Of a DNA stretch of 29,176 bases, positions 21,601 through 27,990 are shown one piece after another. Position numbers and translations under genes: made by a program. The number at the start of each line of letters is the position of its first letter. Positions within the stretch are counted from its first letter, which is position 1. A model generated the notes under the pieces. That model searched no databases and had not been told where the DNA came from. It saw only the letters and a program-made list of their open reading frames with translations. The stretch is from Elysia marginata (lineage: Eukaryota; Mollusca; Gastropoda; Plakobranchidae), in contig BMAT01004356.1 of assembly GCA_019649035.1 (NCBI GenBank), positions 62,221-91,396 of the forward strand. Reading direction: 5' to 3'.

Positions 21601-23570
21601 CCCCAGCCAAGTTTTTGTATTGTGCAAATCAGCTCTTAAGATATGACTTCAAAGGATAACATTTATATGAAAATCAACAAATAGAAGTTTTGAACAAGAC
21701 GCCTATCCTAAACAGACATTTTTTGTGTTTTTCTTATATCTTATTTAACACCAGGAAATGTCTGACCTTGGTCGGTATGACCCTCTGCCGACAACACAGG
21801 AAATGTTTGGTGCTGCCTGCAAATGTTTTTGTCAAGCCAAGGAATTATTAGATTCCATCACTCCTCAGACAGAGGAGGCAAGTTATCTCTTTCATTGATC
21901 TTAAATTTTTATAATTTTGTAGTAGATATTAGAGAGCCGTTTAAATTGCTTTATGTACATAAGTAATCATTTAAAATTCAAAATCCAATTGTTTTGAATT
22001 GCCTATCAGAAACAAGACTTGTTAAACCACTAATGAGACAGCTGCTACTCTCTGTCCACCTCTCAACCCCCACCCAAGCTTCTTTAATATCCAGTCATAA
22101 GAAGATTAAACTTTCATAACTTGGTTATGAGTACATTTCCCTTCAGTAATGACAGTTTAAACATTTTTCCTCAAACACAAAAGTTTTAGAACTTTATATC
22201 TCGCTGGACTGTATCAGTAAGTTTGACTTTGAGGTAAATTTTGGTCTTACTTTAATTAAGCCAAATATGTGAGATGGTATGACCATCTGATGCATTGACC
22301 TCCTCCTAGTCAAAATTTCCTGCTTTACTTATTTAATTATAACTTTCAACAGATTCAAGCCATCATAAAAATTGCCAAGACCAACTTTGTTGTCATGAAA
22401 CTGGTTGTTGGAGGGCACAAAGAAGATTCACTGGTAAGGCATTGAAATATTTCCTTGGTTATCAAATTTATTAATATTCACTGGTAAGGCATTGAAATGT
22501 TTCCTTAGTTATTGAATTTGTTTTAAGATTCACTGGTAAGGCATTGAAATATTTCCTTGGTTATCATATTTGTTTGAAGATTCACTGGTAAGACATTGAA
22601 ATGTTTCCTTAGTTTTCAAATTTGTTTTAAGATTCACTGGTAAGGCATTGAAATGTTTCCTTCGTTATCAAATTTGTTTTAAAATGTTACATATTGTTTT
22701 TAAGTAATTTAAAGTTACTGCTACCCTTAATTTTTTGTACTATAGCCAACAGCTTTTTATTGCAGAAATTCATCATTAAGTTTTGTTTATGAGCCTGATT
22801 TTTTAAAATGTTGTTATAGCTTCAGATAAACTAACATTTTGCTAGCATCCTTTTATTTTACTTTCATACCTTGAAGAATGCATAGCACACAGTAAAGAGG
22901 GGAATAGTGCAGTCAACTTCAGTTAACACAAACCCTTTTTACACAAATTTCTCCTTAAATACAAAAAAAAGAAAAATTTTCTTGCATTTTTCTTTCTTTT
23001 CTTGCACAAGAGCAGTGGTTTGAAGCTTTCAGCTGAAAAGCAACTAAAACCTGTTTTCATTCTCTTTTTTGGAATGAGAATAAAGCACAAAATTATCGTT
23101 CTTGCCCCTAAGCAATTGACTTCAAAGGGGAGTTTACCAACAGGAACAATTATCAATAATTTGTGCTCTAGTCTCATTCCCAATTAACAATATCCATCAA
23201 GCGTGCAAACTTCAAAGATGTTAGATTAAAATGAACCATGCACAGTAAACATAGATGAACAGACTGATTATGGTGGCAGTGATTCAAACTCATGGTTTCT
23301 TGATCGCAACGTTAAAAATCATTTCCCCCTGCTATCAGTATTATGTTACCTTTGTTATTTTCTCAATGATTGAGTGAACCTTCAGTTAACAAAAACTTCT
23401 GATAACGCAAACAGGTTTGTGTTAACAGGATTCCACTGTATTTAGAAAAGCCAAAACTGATCTCAAACACTAAGTCATGCTTATGAAAGAAAAACTGCTG
23501 TGTTTTTCAGGATCCCCCAGAGTTTGACTTCACTCAGCATAACATTTTCCCGATCATCAAGTTGGTGTAA
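6532..23570 (+). CDS. NAA35: NAA35 / MAK10, NatC N-terminal acetyltransferase auxiliary subunit, 19 coding exons
   Basis: Large auxiliary subunit of the NatC complex. NatC co-translationally acetylates N-terminal Met followed by hydrophobic residues; NAA35 scaffolds the catalytic NAA30 and small NAA38 at the ribosome (family knowledge). Joined exons: 6532-6671, 6926-7040, 7778-7852, 8318-8485, 9364-9474, 10698-10748, 11803-11886, 12244-12361, 13347-13525, 14269-14328, 16811-16917, 17892-18057, 19102-19280, 19917-20002, 20661-20779, 21062-21202, 21755-21877, 22353-22433, 23511-23570. They total 2163 nt, or 720 aa, against about 725 in human. Family signatures visible: [20 protein letters not shown] (48-67), [13 protein letters not shown] (113-125), [12 protein letters not shown] (300-311), [11 protein letters not shown] (357-367), [10 protein letters not shown] (435-444), [12 protein letters not shown] (479-490), LSGFELELY (500-508), a Lys-rich stretch (551-565), HRFAPF (613-618) and a C-terminus ending PIIKLV. 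An in-frame TAA at 6490-6492 bounds the start; Met6 (ATG at 6547, A at -3, G at +4) is an alternative start. No frameshift or internal stop was seen. Confidence 0.96.
6926..7040 (+). CDS. NAA35: NAA35 coding exon 2
   Basis: Residues 47-85; the split Met47 codon (AT|G) is restored by the join. Carries the most conserved block of the family, [16 protein letters not shown]. The acceptor is a T-rich tract ending TATAG; the donor is GTATAA. Confidence 0.96.
7041..7777 (+). other. NAA35 intron 2
   Basis: AT-rich, GT-AG. No gene, RNA or mobile element recognised; two frames inside (minus 7154-7378, plus 7461-7658) look like chance. Confidence 0.6.
7778..7852 (+). CDS. NAA35: NAA35 coding exon 3
   Basis: Residues 86-110, phase 0 at both ends, including [13 protein letters not shown]. 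Acceptor TTTCTAG, donor GTAAGG. At 75 nt it is too short to stand out as an open frame and is supported by homology and exact frame joining. Confidence 0.93.
7853..8317 (+). other. NAA35 intron 3
   Basis: AT-rich GT-AG intron, nothing recognised inside. Confidence 0.6.
8318..8485 (+). CDS. NAA35: NAA35 coding exon 4
   Basis: Residues 111-166, phase 0 at both ends. Contains [20 protein letters not shown] followed by PYIIED, matching the family. Acceptor ATTTCAG, donor GTAAAG. Confidence 0.96.
8486..9363 (+). other. NAA35 intron 4
   Basis: AT-rich GT-AG intron. A frame at 8636-8848 lacks family resemblance. Nothing else recognised. Confidence 0.6.
9364..9474 (+). CDS. NAA35: NAA35 coding exon 5
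   Basis: Residues 167-203, phase 0. Opens with [20 protein letters not shown], which matches the family's EEDFQ-MTYGFKMA block. Acceptor CTACAG, donor GTTTGT. Confidence 0.95.
9475..10697 (+). other. NAA35 intron 5, with a small direct repeat
   Basis: AT-rich GT-AG intron. CCCTTAATTTACTGA occurs at 9900-9914 and 9934-9948, followed by CAAGGGGCATAACTC. It looks like part of an old repeat, but I cannot define ends. Confidence 0.5.
10698..10748 (+). CDS. NAA35: NAA35 coding exon 6 (51 nt)
   Basis: Residues 204-220 ([17 protein letters not shown]), phase 0. This is a weakly conserved hydrophilic linker. The exon aligns without a gap to the human STRSRQGEERDPEVELE stretch. Acceptor CTGCAG, donor GTATGT. 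Confidence 0.85.
10819..10836. repeat. 18-bp perfect palindrome centred on CACGTG
   Basis: AATAGTCACGTGACTATT reads the same on both strands and contains an E-box core. It lies in intron 6 beside a second small hairpin. Confidence 0.8.
11082..11273. other. Assembly gap (192 N)
   Basis: Run of N inside intron 6. The flanks are repeat-like, so it is probably an unresolved repeat. Exons 6 and 7 join at homologous residues, so no coding exon is required inside it. Confidence 0.99.
11803..11886 (+). CDS. NAA35: NAA35 coding exon 7
   Basis: Residues 221-248 ([20 protein letters not shown] and following), phase 0. Acceptor CTTTCAG, donor GTATTT. It follows residue 220 directly, so the upstream assembly gap need not contain coding sequence. 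Confidence 0.92.
11887..12243 (+). other. NAA35 intron 7
   Basis: AT-rich GT-AG intron, nothing recognised. Confidence 0.6.
12244..12361 (+). CDS. NAA35: NAA35 coding exon 8
   Basis: Residues 249-287 plus one base of codon 288. Moderately conserved helical segment ([20 protein letters not shown]). Acceptor TTTTCAG, donor GTATGA at 12362. The final G pairs with AC of the next exon to give Asp288. Confidence 0.92.
12894..13041 (+). repeat. 75-bp tandem duplication in intron 8
   Basis: Copy 1 at 12894-12968 and copy 2 at 12969-13041. Both begin TTGCAATCAAATCAATTT and contain AAGAAGACACTT-ATGTCTTGAATATGCAAAA. About 90 percent similar by eye. Confidence 0.9.
13347..13525 (+). CDS. NAA35: NAA35 coding exon 9
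   Basis: Residues 288-347. Strongly conserved [18 protein letters not shown] block, then [12 protein letters not shown]. Acceptor CATCAG, donor GTGAGT. Confidence 0.96.
13725..13893. repeat. Compound CT / CTGG / CTGT microsatellite in intron 9
   Basis: CT-rich blocks, four CTGG units (near 13812-13830), then CTGT units and a further CT run. Long pyrimidine tract about 200-370 bases after exon 9. The plus-strand frame over it is an artefact. Confidence 0.93.
14269..14328 (+). CDS. NAA35: NAA35 coding exon 10 (60 nt)
   Basis: Residues 348-367, [20 protein letters not shown]; human has [20 protein letters not shown] at this place. Phase 0 at both ends. Acceptor CTGTAG, donor GTAACA. Confidence 0.95.
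14329..16810 (+). other. NAA35 intron 10, the longest intron (2.5 kb)
   Basis: Very AT-rich, especially 14640-15420. It has a short duplicated TTCCGATTTT (16213 and 16231). No RNA gene, reading frame or bounded mobile element recognised. The open frame from 16594 is not in the NAA35 frame. Confidence 0.6.
16811..16917 (+). CDS. NAA35: NAA35 coding exon 11
   Basis: Residues 368-402 plus two bases of Lys403. Contains [20 protein letters not shown] and ISPPGLSPK. Acceptor TTTCAG, donor GTAAGA. A longer open frame over this stretch (16594-16917) is in another frame and is not the gene. Confidence 0.94.
16918..17891 (+). other. NAA35 intron 11
   Basis: AT-rich GT-AG intron, nothing recognised. 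Confidence 0.6.
17892..18057 (+). CDS. NAA35: NAA35 coding exon 12
   Basis: Residues 403-458. Carries [20 protein letters not shown] followed by LQEE, one of the most conserved blocks. Acceptor TTCCAG, donor GTAAAC. Confidence 0.96.
18107..18772 (-). mobile_element. Candidate piggyBac-like nonautonomous element (intron 12)
   Basis: TTAA at 18107-18110 and again at 18769-18772 flank imperfect inverted ends: left CACACTCGCTGCC, right (reverse strand) GTCACTCACTGCC, 10 of 13 matching, each followed within a few bases by TTTCAG. A TTAA target duplication is the hallmark of the piggyBac superfamily. On the minus strand the interior encodes an acidic, Asp/Ser-rich peptide of the kind found at the N-termini of piggyBac transposases. 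Length is ~666 bases, so the catalytic core is absent. Family assignment is inference. Confidence 0.4.
18305..18475 (-). pseudogene. Acidic Asp-rich peptide remnant, possible transposase N-terminus
   Basis: Minus-strand open stretch of 56 codons ending in TAA at 18307-18305. It includes [12 protein letters not shown] and [13 protein letters not shown] possible start ATG at 18510-18508 lies in another frame and meets a stop near 18470, implying a frameshift or chance. Acidic segments with a DPD-(F/Y)-V core are common before the DDE domain of piggyBac-type transposases. No catalytic domain follows. Confidence 0.35.
19102..19280 (+). CDS. NAA35: NAA35 coding exon 13
   Basis: Residues 459-517 plus two bases of Trp518. 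[12 protein letters not shown], then [14 protein letters not shown] and [19 protein letters not shown]. Acceptor GATTATAG, donor GTAAGG. Confidence 0.96.
19281..19916 (+). other. NAA35 intron 13
   Basis: AT-rich GT-AG intron, nothing recognised. Confidence 0.6.
19917..20002 (+). CDS. NAA35: NAA35 coding exon 14
   Basis: Completes Trp518 and runs to the first base of Asp547. [20 protein letters not shown] matches the family's YLSEFLYAWLMSTLSRAD. Acceptor TTGCAG, donor GTAAAA. Confidence 0.95.
20362..20386 (-). promoter_or_regulatory. G-quadruplex-forming tract (C-rich on the coding strand), intron 14
   Basis: Plus strand shows C7-T-C4-A-C4-A-C7. The minus strand therefore has four G runs of at least four, separated by single bases, which meets strict G4 criteria; the plus strand is an i-motif candidate. 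It follows a short imperfect hairpin (20319-20355) and lies ~275 bases before exon 15. Confidence 0.8.
20661..20779 (+). CDS. NAA35: NAA35 coding exon 15 (Lys-rich linker)
   Basis: Residues 547-586. [16 protein letters not shown] is a basic linker also present in vertebrate NAA35, followed by [19 protein letters not shown]. Acceptor CTCTCAG, donor GTGAAT. Confidence 0.95.
21062..21202 (+). CDS. NAA35: NAA35 coding exon 16
   Basis: Residues 587-633, phase 0. [20 protein letters not shown] followed by [12 protein letters not shown] is near-identical in pattern to other animals. Acceptor TCCTCAG, donor GTATGC. Confidence 0.96.
21203..21754 (+). other. NAA35 intron 16
   Basis: AT-rich GT-AG intron, nothing recognised. 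Confidence 0.6.
21755..21877 (+). CDS. NAA35: NAA35 coding exon 17, ending at a GC splice donor
   Basis: Residues 634-674 ([20 protein letters not shown] and onward to TPQTEE). The exon ends GAG and is followed by GCAAGT, the typical sequence of a GC-AG donor. The nearby GT at 21882 would add four bases and break the frame. Confidence 0.93.
21878..22352 (+). other. NAA35 intron 17, GC-AG type
   Basis: Begins GCAAGT after an exon ending AG and ends AACAG. The join preserves frame and homology (TEE|IQAIIK). A nonconsensus C at donor position +2 is compensated by an otherwise perfect donor, as is typical for GC-AG introns. Confidence 0.9.
22353..22433 (+). CDS. NAA35: NAA35 coding exon 18
   Basis: Residues 675-701, [20 protein letters not shown] and on to EDSL; human has [20 protein letters not shown]. 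Donor GTAAGG at 22434. The last ~10 exon bases and the donor recur four more times downstream in tandem. Confidence 0.95.
22423..22684 (+). repeat. 52-bp minisatellite, five copies, each with the exon 18 donor
   Basis: Units carry TTCACTG|GTAAG at donor positions 22434, 22484, 22536, 22588 and 22640 (periods 50, 52, 52, 52), followed by CATTGAAAT-TTTCCTT. The first copy spans the true exon 18/intron 18 boundary; the rest lie in the intron. Confidence 0.95.
22910..23438. mobile_element. Candidate pogo/Tigger-like nonautonomous DNA transposon (intron 18)
   Basis: Left end CAGTCAACTTCAGTTAACAC at 22910 and right end (reverse strand from 23438) CAGTGGAATCCTGTTAACAC share 20 of 25 terminal bases. 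Both continue into ACAAACC. The right end is followed by TA (23439-23440); the left is preceded by TG, perhaps a mutated TA. Subterminal repeats GTTAACACAAACC, GTTATCAGAAG and GTTAACTGAAG resemble the iterated ends of Tigger-type families. There is no transposase frame. Confidence 0.55.
23070..23182. repeat. 113-bp foldback with ~27-bp inverted arms
   Basis: Left arm 23070-23096 (GGAATGAGAATAAAGCACAA and on) pairs with right arm 23156-23182, about 23 of 27 positions matching. It lies inside the pogo/Tigger-like candidate and may be its core or a nested MITE. Confidence 0.8.
23511..23570 (+). CDS. NAA35: NAA35 terminal coding exon 19 with stop
   Basis: Residues 702-720, [19 protein letters not shown], then TAA at 23568-23570. 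Human ends PPEFDFSAHKYFPVVKLV. Acceptor TTTTTCAG. Confidence 0.97.
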   Translation, partial: DPPEFDFTQHNIFPIIKLV

Positions 23571-23765
23571 ATCCCTGGTTTATTGTACAGCGGTTAGAGA
23601 CATCAGCTTCACACACTCTGACATTTTGTATTGTGATAACTGTCAACAAGGAAGAGATTTATTTCGCCATCAAGAAAGGAGCTAGTGTTGTGATGATCTG
23701 GTTTTTTTAAGTTAGAATTTTGTCTTATTGTATGCTGTAGTAATAAATGAATGTCTGGAACCAAA
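23571..23765 (+). other. NAA35: NAA35 3' UTR (approximate end)
   Basis: AT-rich sequence from the stop codon to a likely cleavage zone about 15-20 bases past the first AATAAA. The exact end cannot be read from sequence alone; a longer UTR is possible. Confidence 0.55.
23742..23747 (+). promoter_or_regulatory. Poly(A) signal AATAAA
   Basis: Canonical hexamer about 170 bases after the NAA35 stop codon, the first AATAAA in the 3' flank. A later one at 25026 is a less likely alternative. Confidence 0.6.
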
Positions 23766-24026
23766 TCCAGATAAGTTTAGTGTCATAATGTTCATTTTGA
23801 TACCTATTAATACCAACAATATTTTGTTTTATTACCAGATTTTTAAAGATAGATTATGCCTATAGGTTCCACAATGATGTAAAAGGACATTTTTAGGTTT
23901 TGTTTTTTTTTTTGTTTTTTTTTGTTTTTGTTTTTTTTTTGGGGGGGGATCAGGAAAATATATGAGCTTGATCTCTAAGTGTAATATGTCAAAGTCAAGA
24001 CATATTGAGCTATGAAATGACATTGT
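23766..24026. other. Downstream flank with T/G low-complexity tract
   Basis: T runs broken by single G (23899-23940) end in G8 (23941-23948), the same layout as 743-838. No gene. Confidence 0.7.
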
Positions 24027-24335
24027 TTTACCCCTTTGCTGTTACCTCTTTACTGTGTGCTAAGACACAACCCACAGGACACACACTCACCCACAAGGCT
24101 ATCCGGTGATACATTTAGACCTGACATACTCTAGGCTAGGCCTGAAGTCTTCTAGCATGCTCTGAGATTACATATAGCCATGCTAAGTTTGTGCCTGTAG
24201 TATCGGAGGAATGAAGCAAACAATGCTGAGCTAACAATGCTATAACAAAAAGACGTACCTGGTACATCCACAGCGCATATAGCCATGCCATTTTGAGACC
24301 TGTCTGGTACGTCTACTGCGCATTCAAGAGGTTAA
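24027..24335. mobile_element. Candidate TTAA-flanked MITE
   Basis: The right end, reverse strand, reads TTAACCTCTTGAATGCGCAG. The left end reads TTTACCCCTTTGCTG, with a one-base-changed TTAA. Inside the right half, CTGGTAC-TC-AC-GCGCAT occurs twice (24260-24279 and 24304-24322), as do CATATAGCCATGC blocks. The ends resemble TTAACCCTTTG-type termini common in piggyBac-like MITEs. Weak match between ends. Confidence 0.3.
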
Positions 24336-25394
24336 TATTTCAAGAAGTAAAAAAAAATGGATGCAACTATCCTCTTATGTTCTTTATAGCTTGCTTTTTA
24401 AATTCTTGGAAGTTTTGAATCGTATCATTTTTTTTCAGGCAAGCTTGAAAATGATTTTGAATTTTATTTCCTCTTAAGATTGTTAAATATTAAAATTTGT
24501 CATTTGTACCATAAATTTATTCTAAAAGTAAAATTTCAATAACAGGTTTCAGTCATTTCTGTGATAATATGTCAATCAATTGGTGTAGAAGAATACATTC
24601 AATATTTTGAAATGTAAGTTAAGTTGCAATTGGTACTCTGTAAACTAGCTTTGATACGGTGTCAGGAATGATGTTTGCTTGAGTGATTATGACTTAGTAT
24701 TTCAATTTATGAAAACATTGTCATTGAAATAAGAGCGATATACAAGTCTTATAAAACACGGTGGTTGTTCTTTTTTTTAAAAGAAATTTCATTCTTAGAG
24801 GAGTTTTACATCAGGCAATGAAAACAATTTCAAATTATATCTATTTTACAAAGATGTAAGCTTTAATTGTACAGCCGATGTTGGAAATAGTCTGCCCGAA
24901 CACTTCCTGAAATGTATTGTTGAAAATGACGTAAAAATGTGTAAAACGTGAACCATTGTTTCTCTATGATTGGTTGGGTATTGAAAGTATCATCAACTCT
25001 TTGATGTAAGTGCATGTTGTTCAAGAATAAAAAAAAACTGAAAACAAGCTAAAGCTGTGTTGACGAAGTACATGTATTTACTAGTCTTGGGTCTACACCA
25101 AAACATACTTTGTAATACTAGTCTTGTGTCTACACCAAAAGCATACTTTGTAAAAGTAAAACTAGACCTGTAAAACGAGCCTTTGTAAGTTACTTTGAAA
25201 ATTCTTTATTTTAAATAAACTAGATAGGTGAGTCTACTGGAGCTTGGAGTAATGACAAAATCTTATCATTTAACCCGGTGTTGTTGCTACTTGGAAAAAT
25301 AACATCATCAAAAGGCTGTCGGACCATTTGGGTGTACAAAAAATGGCCTCCTAAAGCTTACTGTCGTCTTCATTCCTGCCTCCTTTTTTTCTGA
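24336..25394. other. Downstream flank, no gene seen
   Basis: AT-rich. Contains an isolated AATAAA at 25026 and the 37-bp tandem duplication listed separately. Confidence 0.55.
25079..25153 (+). repeat. 37-bp tandem duplication
   Basis: TACTAGTCTTG-GTCTACACCAAAA-CATACTTTGTAA at 25079-25115 is repeated at 25116-25153 with two differences. Confidence 0.93.
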
Positions 25395-25550
25395 AAGTGC
25401 AGTCTAGTCTGGGTATTTTGAACCCCATGAGAACAAATCTTAACCCAGATATATCGGTATTTTGACTAAGCAGTATATTTTATGTAAGAGAAATAAGATT
25501 GGTAGTGTTGATTTCTAATTATCCAGGTTTGAGTTATCTGGACTGCACTG
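25395..25550. mobile_element. Candidate pogo/Tigger-like MITE (~156 bp)
   Basis: AGTGCAGTC at 25396-25404 is mirrored by GACTGCACT at 25541-25549. The right end, reverse strand, continues as GATAACTCAAACC then GGATAATTAGAAA, an iterated motif like that of Tigger-type ends. The left end is more decayed. No flanking TA duplication is clear. Confidence 0.4.
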
Positions 25551-25658
25551 AAGTGTAAACAAATCTCTATCAAATTCAGAGAGCCTTAACTAGAGAATTG
25601 TATCACTCAACAGGCACATGTAATTAATTCCCCATCAAATTTACCGCATAAATTTAAT

Positions 25659-25979
25659 TGTGTGGGGTCATGTGGTAGACGCTCAGCTTTCGGATTGAGA
25701 GGTCTGAGGTTCGAGTCCTGCTTTTGGCAGGTCGATGTTTAGTCCTTGAGAAAGGTTTTTTACACACATTTCCTTGCCACACTCATGCGTTAAAGGTGTA
25801 CCCGGCTATAGGCAGTAAAAGATCTTGTCAGAATGCTAGAGTGGTGCACTTTATTAGCTGCTGCTCTGTGAGTTCAGAAGGGGATTTGGTTGGTATTGGC
25901 CTTTTGGAGAACCCATGTAAAGTGCTTAGAGCACATTAGTGGATTAGGTGCTATATAAAAATGCTCTTTACATTTTACT
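25659..25979 (+). mobile_element. tRNA-derived SINE, copy 1
   Basis: Pol III A box TGGTAGACGC (25673-25682) and B box GGTTCGAGTCC (25708-25718) head a ~250-base tRNA-unrelated body that ends GCTATATAAAAATGCTCTTT. The body aligns along its length with the reverse complement of 27991-28305; shared exact blocks include GTTTAGTCCTTGAGAAAGG, AGATCTTGTCAGAATGCT and GAACCCATGTAAAGTGCT. No clear target duplications. Confidence 0.85.
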
Positions 25980-27482
25980 TTTTAATTTTCCTTTTATATG
26001 GAACCATTGGTGTCACCAATCATTATTATTTTAATAATTCAAGATATATTCAGAGAAAAAGAACCGAATGTGAGAAAGCAATATTGCAGCCTTGTCACTT
26101 CATAATTTTAAACAAAAAAAATTAACAAATGAAACAAACATCACAAACTAAATCATAAAAAAGCAAGTACAAAACTTGACTTATTATATAATATAATTTT
26201 ATTTAAAAATCAAGATTTTTTAATATATGTAGAGGGAAAGAAGCTGTAGCAGAGACCTTGCCTATCACCAATAGTCATTATTTAGTTCATGTGTCATAGA
26301 ATAATACATGTATACATGTAGGAGCATTTGTCTGTTAATGTCACTAAAACCAAATTTTTTAATAATCGTATGAAAGTTGTTTTAAACTAAATCGTATTGC
26401 CTAACAGGAAAATTATTGTTGTATACATGCCTGCCTTTGCTAATTTGTTAGACATTCAGTCTGTTTTGCCACCTGATTCTTCTGTCTCTCTTTCAACTCA
26501 ATTTTGTTCTTATTCTTTCTCTCTCTCTTTATTTCTCCTCTTTACTTCCTTTTGCTTTTTCATTCGTAGATCTACATATGTATAGGTATACATTTCTTTT
26601 TTTTTTATCTTTCATTGTTTTCCTTTCCTAAAGTTCTTGCCTTTCTTAGAATCGATATAATAGATATATTAATGTGAATGTGTTGTATTAAATTATAGTT
26701 ACTGCGTCTTTCTTTCCCCCCCTTATCTGTTGCTCTTCTGTGCATCGAATACTTGTAACTTGTCTCATTCATCGACCATTGCTGTAGGTAAACTCAAATC
26801 TGATATGATAATCTAGTTGTCTGTCTTAAGCCCTCTCAGTTTACCTGCCTGCTTGTCTGTATAGCTACAGTATTATCATGATAAAGCCAACACCACGGGA
26901 CCGAGATTCGAGAAAGACTTTGAGCAAGAGTTGACTTAAAGTAAACCATCCCAAAAATATAAAGAAATACAAAATGGGCCTGGTAGAGTTAATTTTTAGC
27001 AAGACTTTTCTTTAAAGGTTTGACTTACGTGAATATCCCTGTATAAAGTTTATTCTTCCGTCTATTGATTAAGCTTATAAAAAATATCTTGTAGATCGAA
27101 GACCAAAGAGGAATGGAGGAATGTAAAACGATAACGTTTTAATATAAACATAGACCAAATTTTGATGTTCATTTAGGCTTAGGGTTTTTACGAGCAAGAC
27201 TTTGAGCAAGCAATGAGAACAAATGTATTTCCTACTGCACCTCGCACAGAAAGTTGGAGGATATCGCTTTCAACCAATGAAAGTTGCTTCAATTTAAAAG
27301 AAAACAACATCTATGATAACATATGCATGTAACATCAGTCCTAACAGAGTTGTTTTAGCTCATATTTTCCCATCTGTTCAAAAGTCACATTGCTTGGTCA
27401 AAGATCCTCCAACAGAGTTTTAACTGAATATTTTTTTATGTAGTCAGATTAAAAAAAAAAAACAACTTGAAACGATAAATTG
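25980..27482. other. Downstream flank, no gene seen
   Basis: AT-rich. Holds a 16-bp palindrome (26305-26320), a CT-rich tract (26482-26565) and two copies of AAGACTTTGAGCAAG (26914-26928, 27196-27210). None belongs to a recognised gene. Confidence 0.5.
26305..26320. repeat. 16-bp perfect palindrome
   Basis: TACATGTATACATGTA equals its own reverse complement. Confidence 0.9.
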
Positions 27483-27656
27483 CAGTGAAATCCATTTAAC
27501 TCCAAATCTTATATCTGAAAGTTATTGATAATTTGAATCTGTATTGGGATCCCAACAAGTATTTTGTTCCTTTGGCAGCTTTCCTTAACTCAAAGTTCTG
27601 ATATTTCATATTGACTTTGCTGTTCTAAAGCACTTCGACTTAAAAGAACTACATTG
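27483..27656. mobile_element. Candidate pogo/Tigger-like MITE (174 bp)
   Basis: Left CAGTGAAATCCATTTAACTC against right (reverse strand) CAATGTAGTTCTTTTAAGTC, 14 of 20 matching. TA follows the right end; TG precedes the left. Iterated subterminal units (CTTATATCTGAAAG, TTGATAATTTGAA on the left; TTAACTCAAAG on the right) match the layout of Tigger-type MITEs with a central unique stretch. Confidence 0.5.
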
Positions 27657-27990
27657 TACTATTTTCTCAGGATTTATCCTGAATTCGGGATTTTTTTCCC
27701 TTTTGAATAAGGAGAATCCCGATTTGGATATATCCTACTCATGTGATAACAAACACTTTTGCAAGGAAATTCCTCATGGAAAAGCAAATCTTACCGTTGT
27801 ATTGACTACTTGTACTGTATTTGTACTGTTTATGTGAATGGCGTCAATCTTATGTATTGCAAGCCCTGACCTCAGAATTTTTTCCACAAGTCGTGCTCAC
27901 CCTTGCTCTCTTTGCATTAAATAGAAGTCTCAAGTATGAAAACTGAACACCAATCGCTACTCAATTCGTGTATCATAATGCGCTGTCATC
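27657..27990. other. Short non-coding spacer with a small inverted repeat
   Basis: TCGGGATT at 27685-27692 is mirrored by AATCCCGA at 27715-27722. No gene recognised. Confidence 0.6.

Noticed and set aside
21882..21883. GT at 21882 as a canonical donor for exon 17
   Set aside because: It would add four bases, break the frame and disrupt the conserved TEE-IQAIIK join.
25659..25735. Stand-alone tRNA gene
   Set aside because: A and B boxes are present but no closed acceptor stem is evident, and the sequence continues into a repeated body shared with 27991-28305; it is a SINE head.
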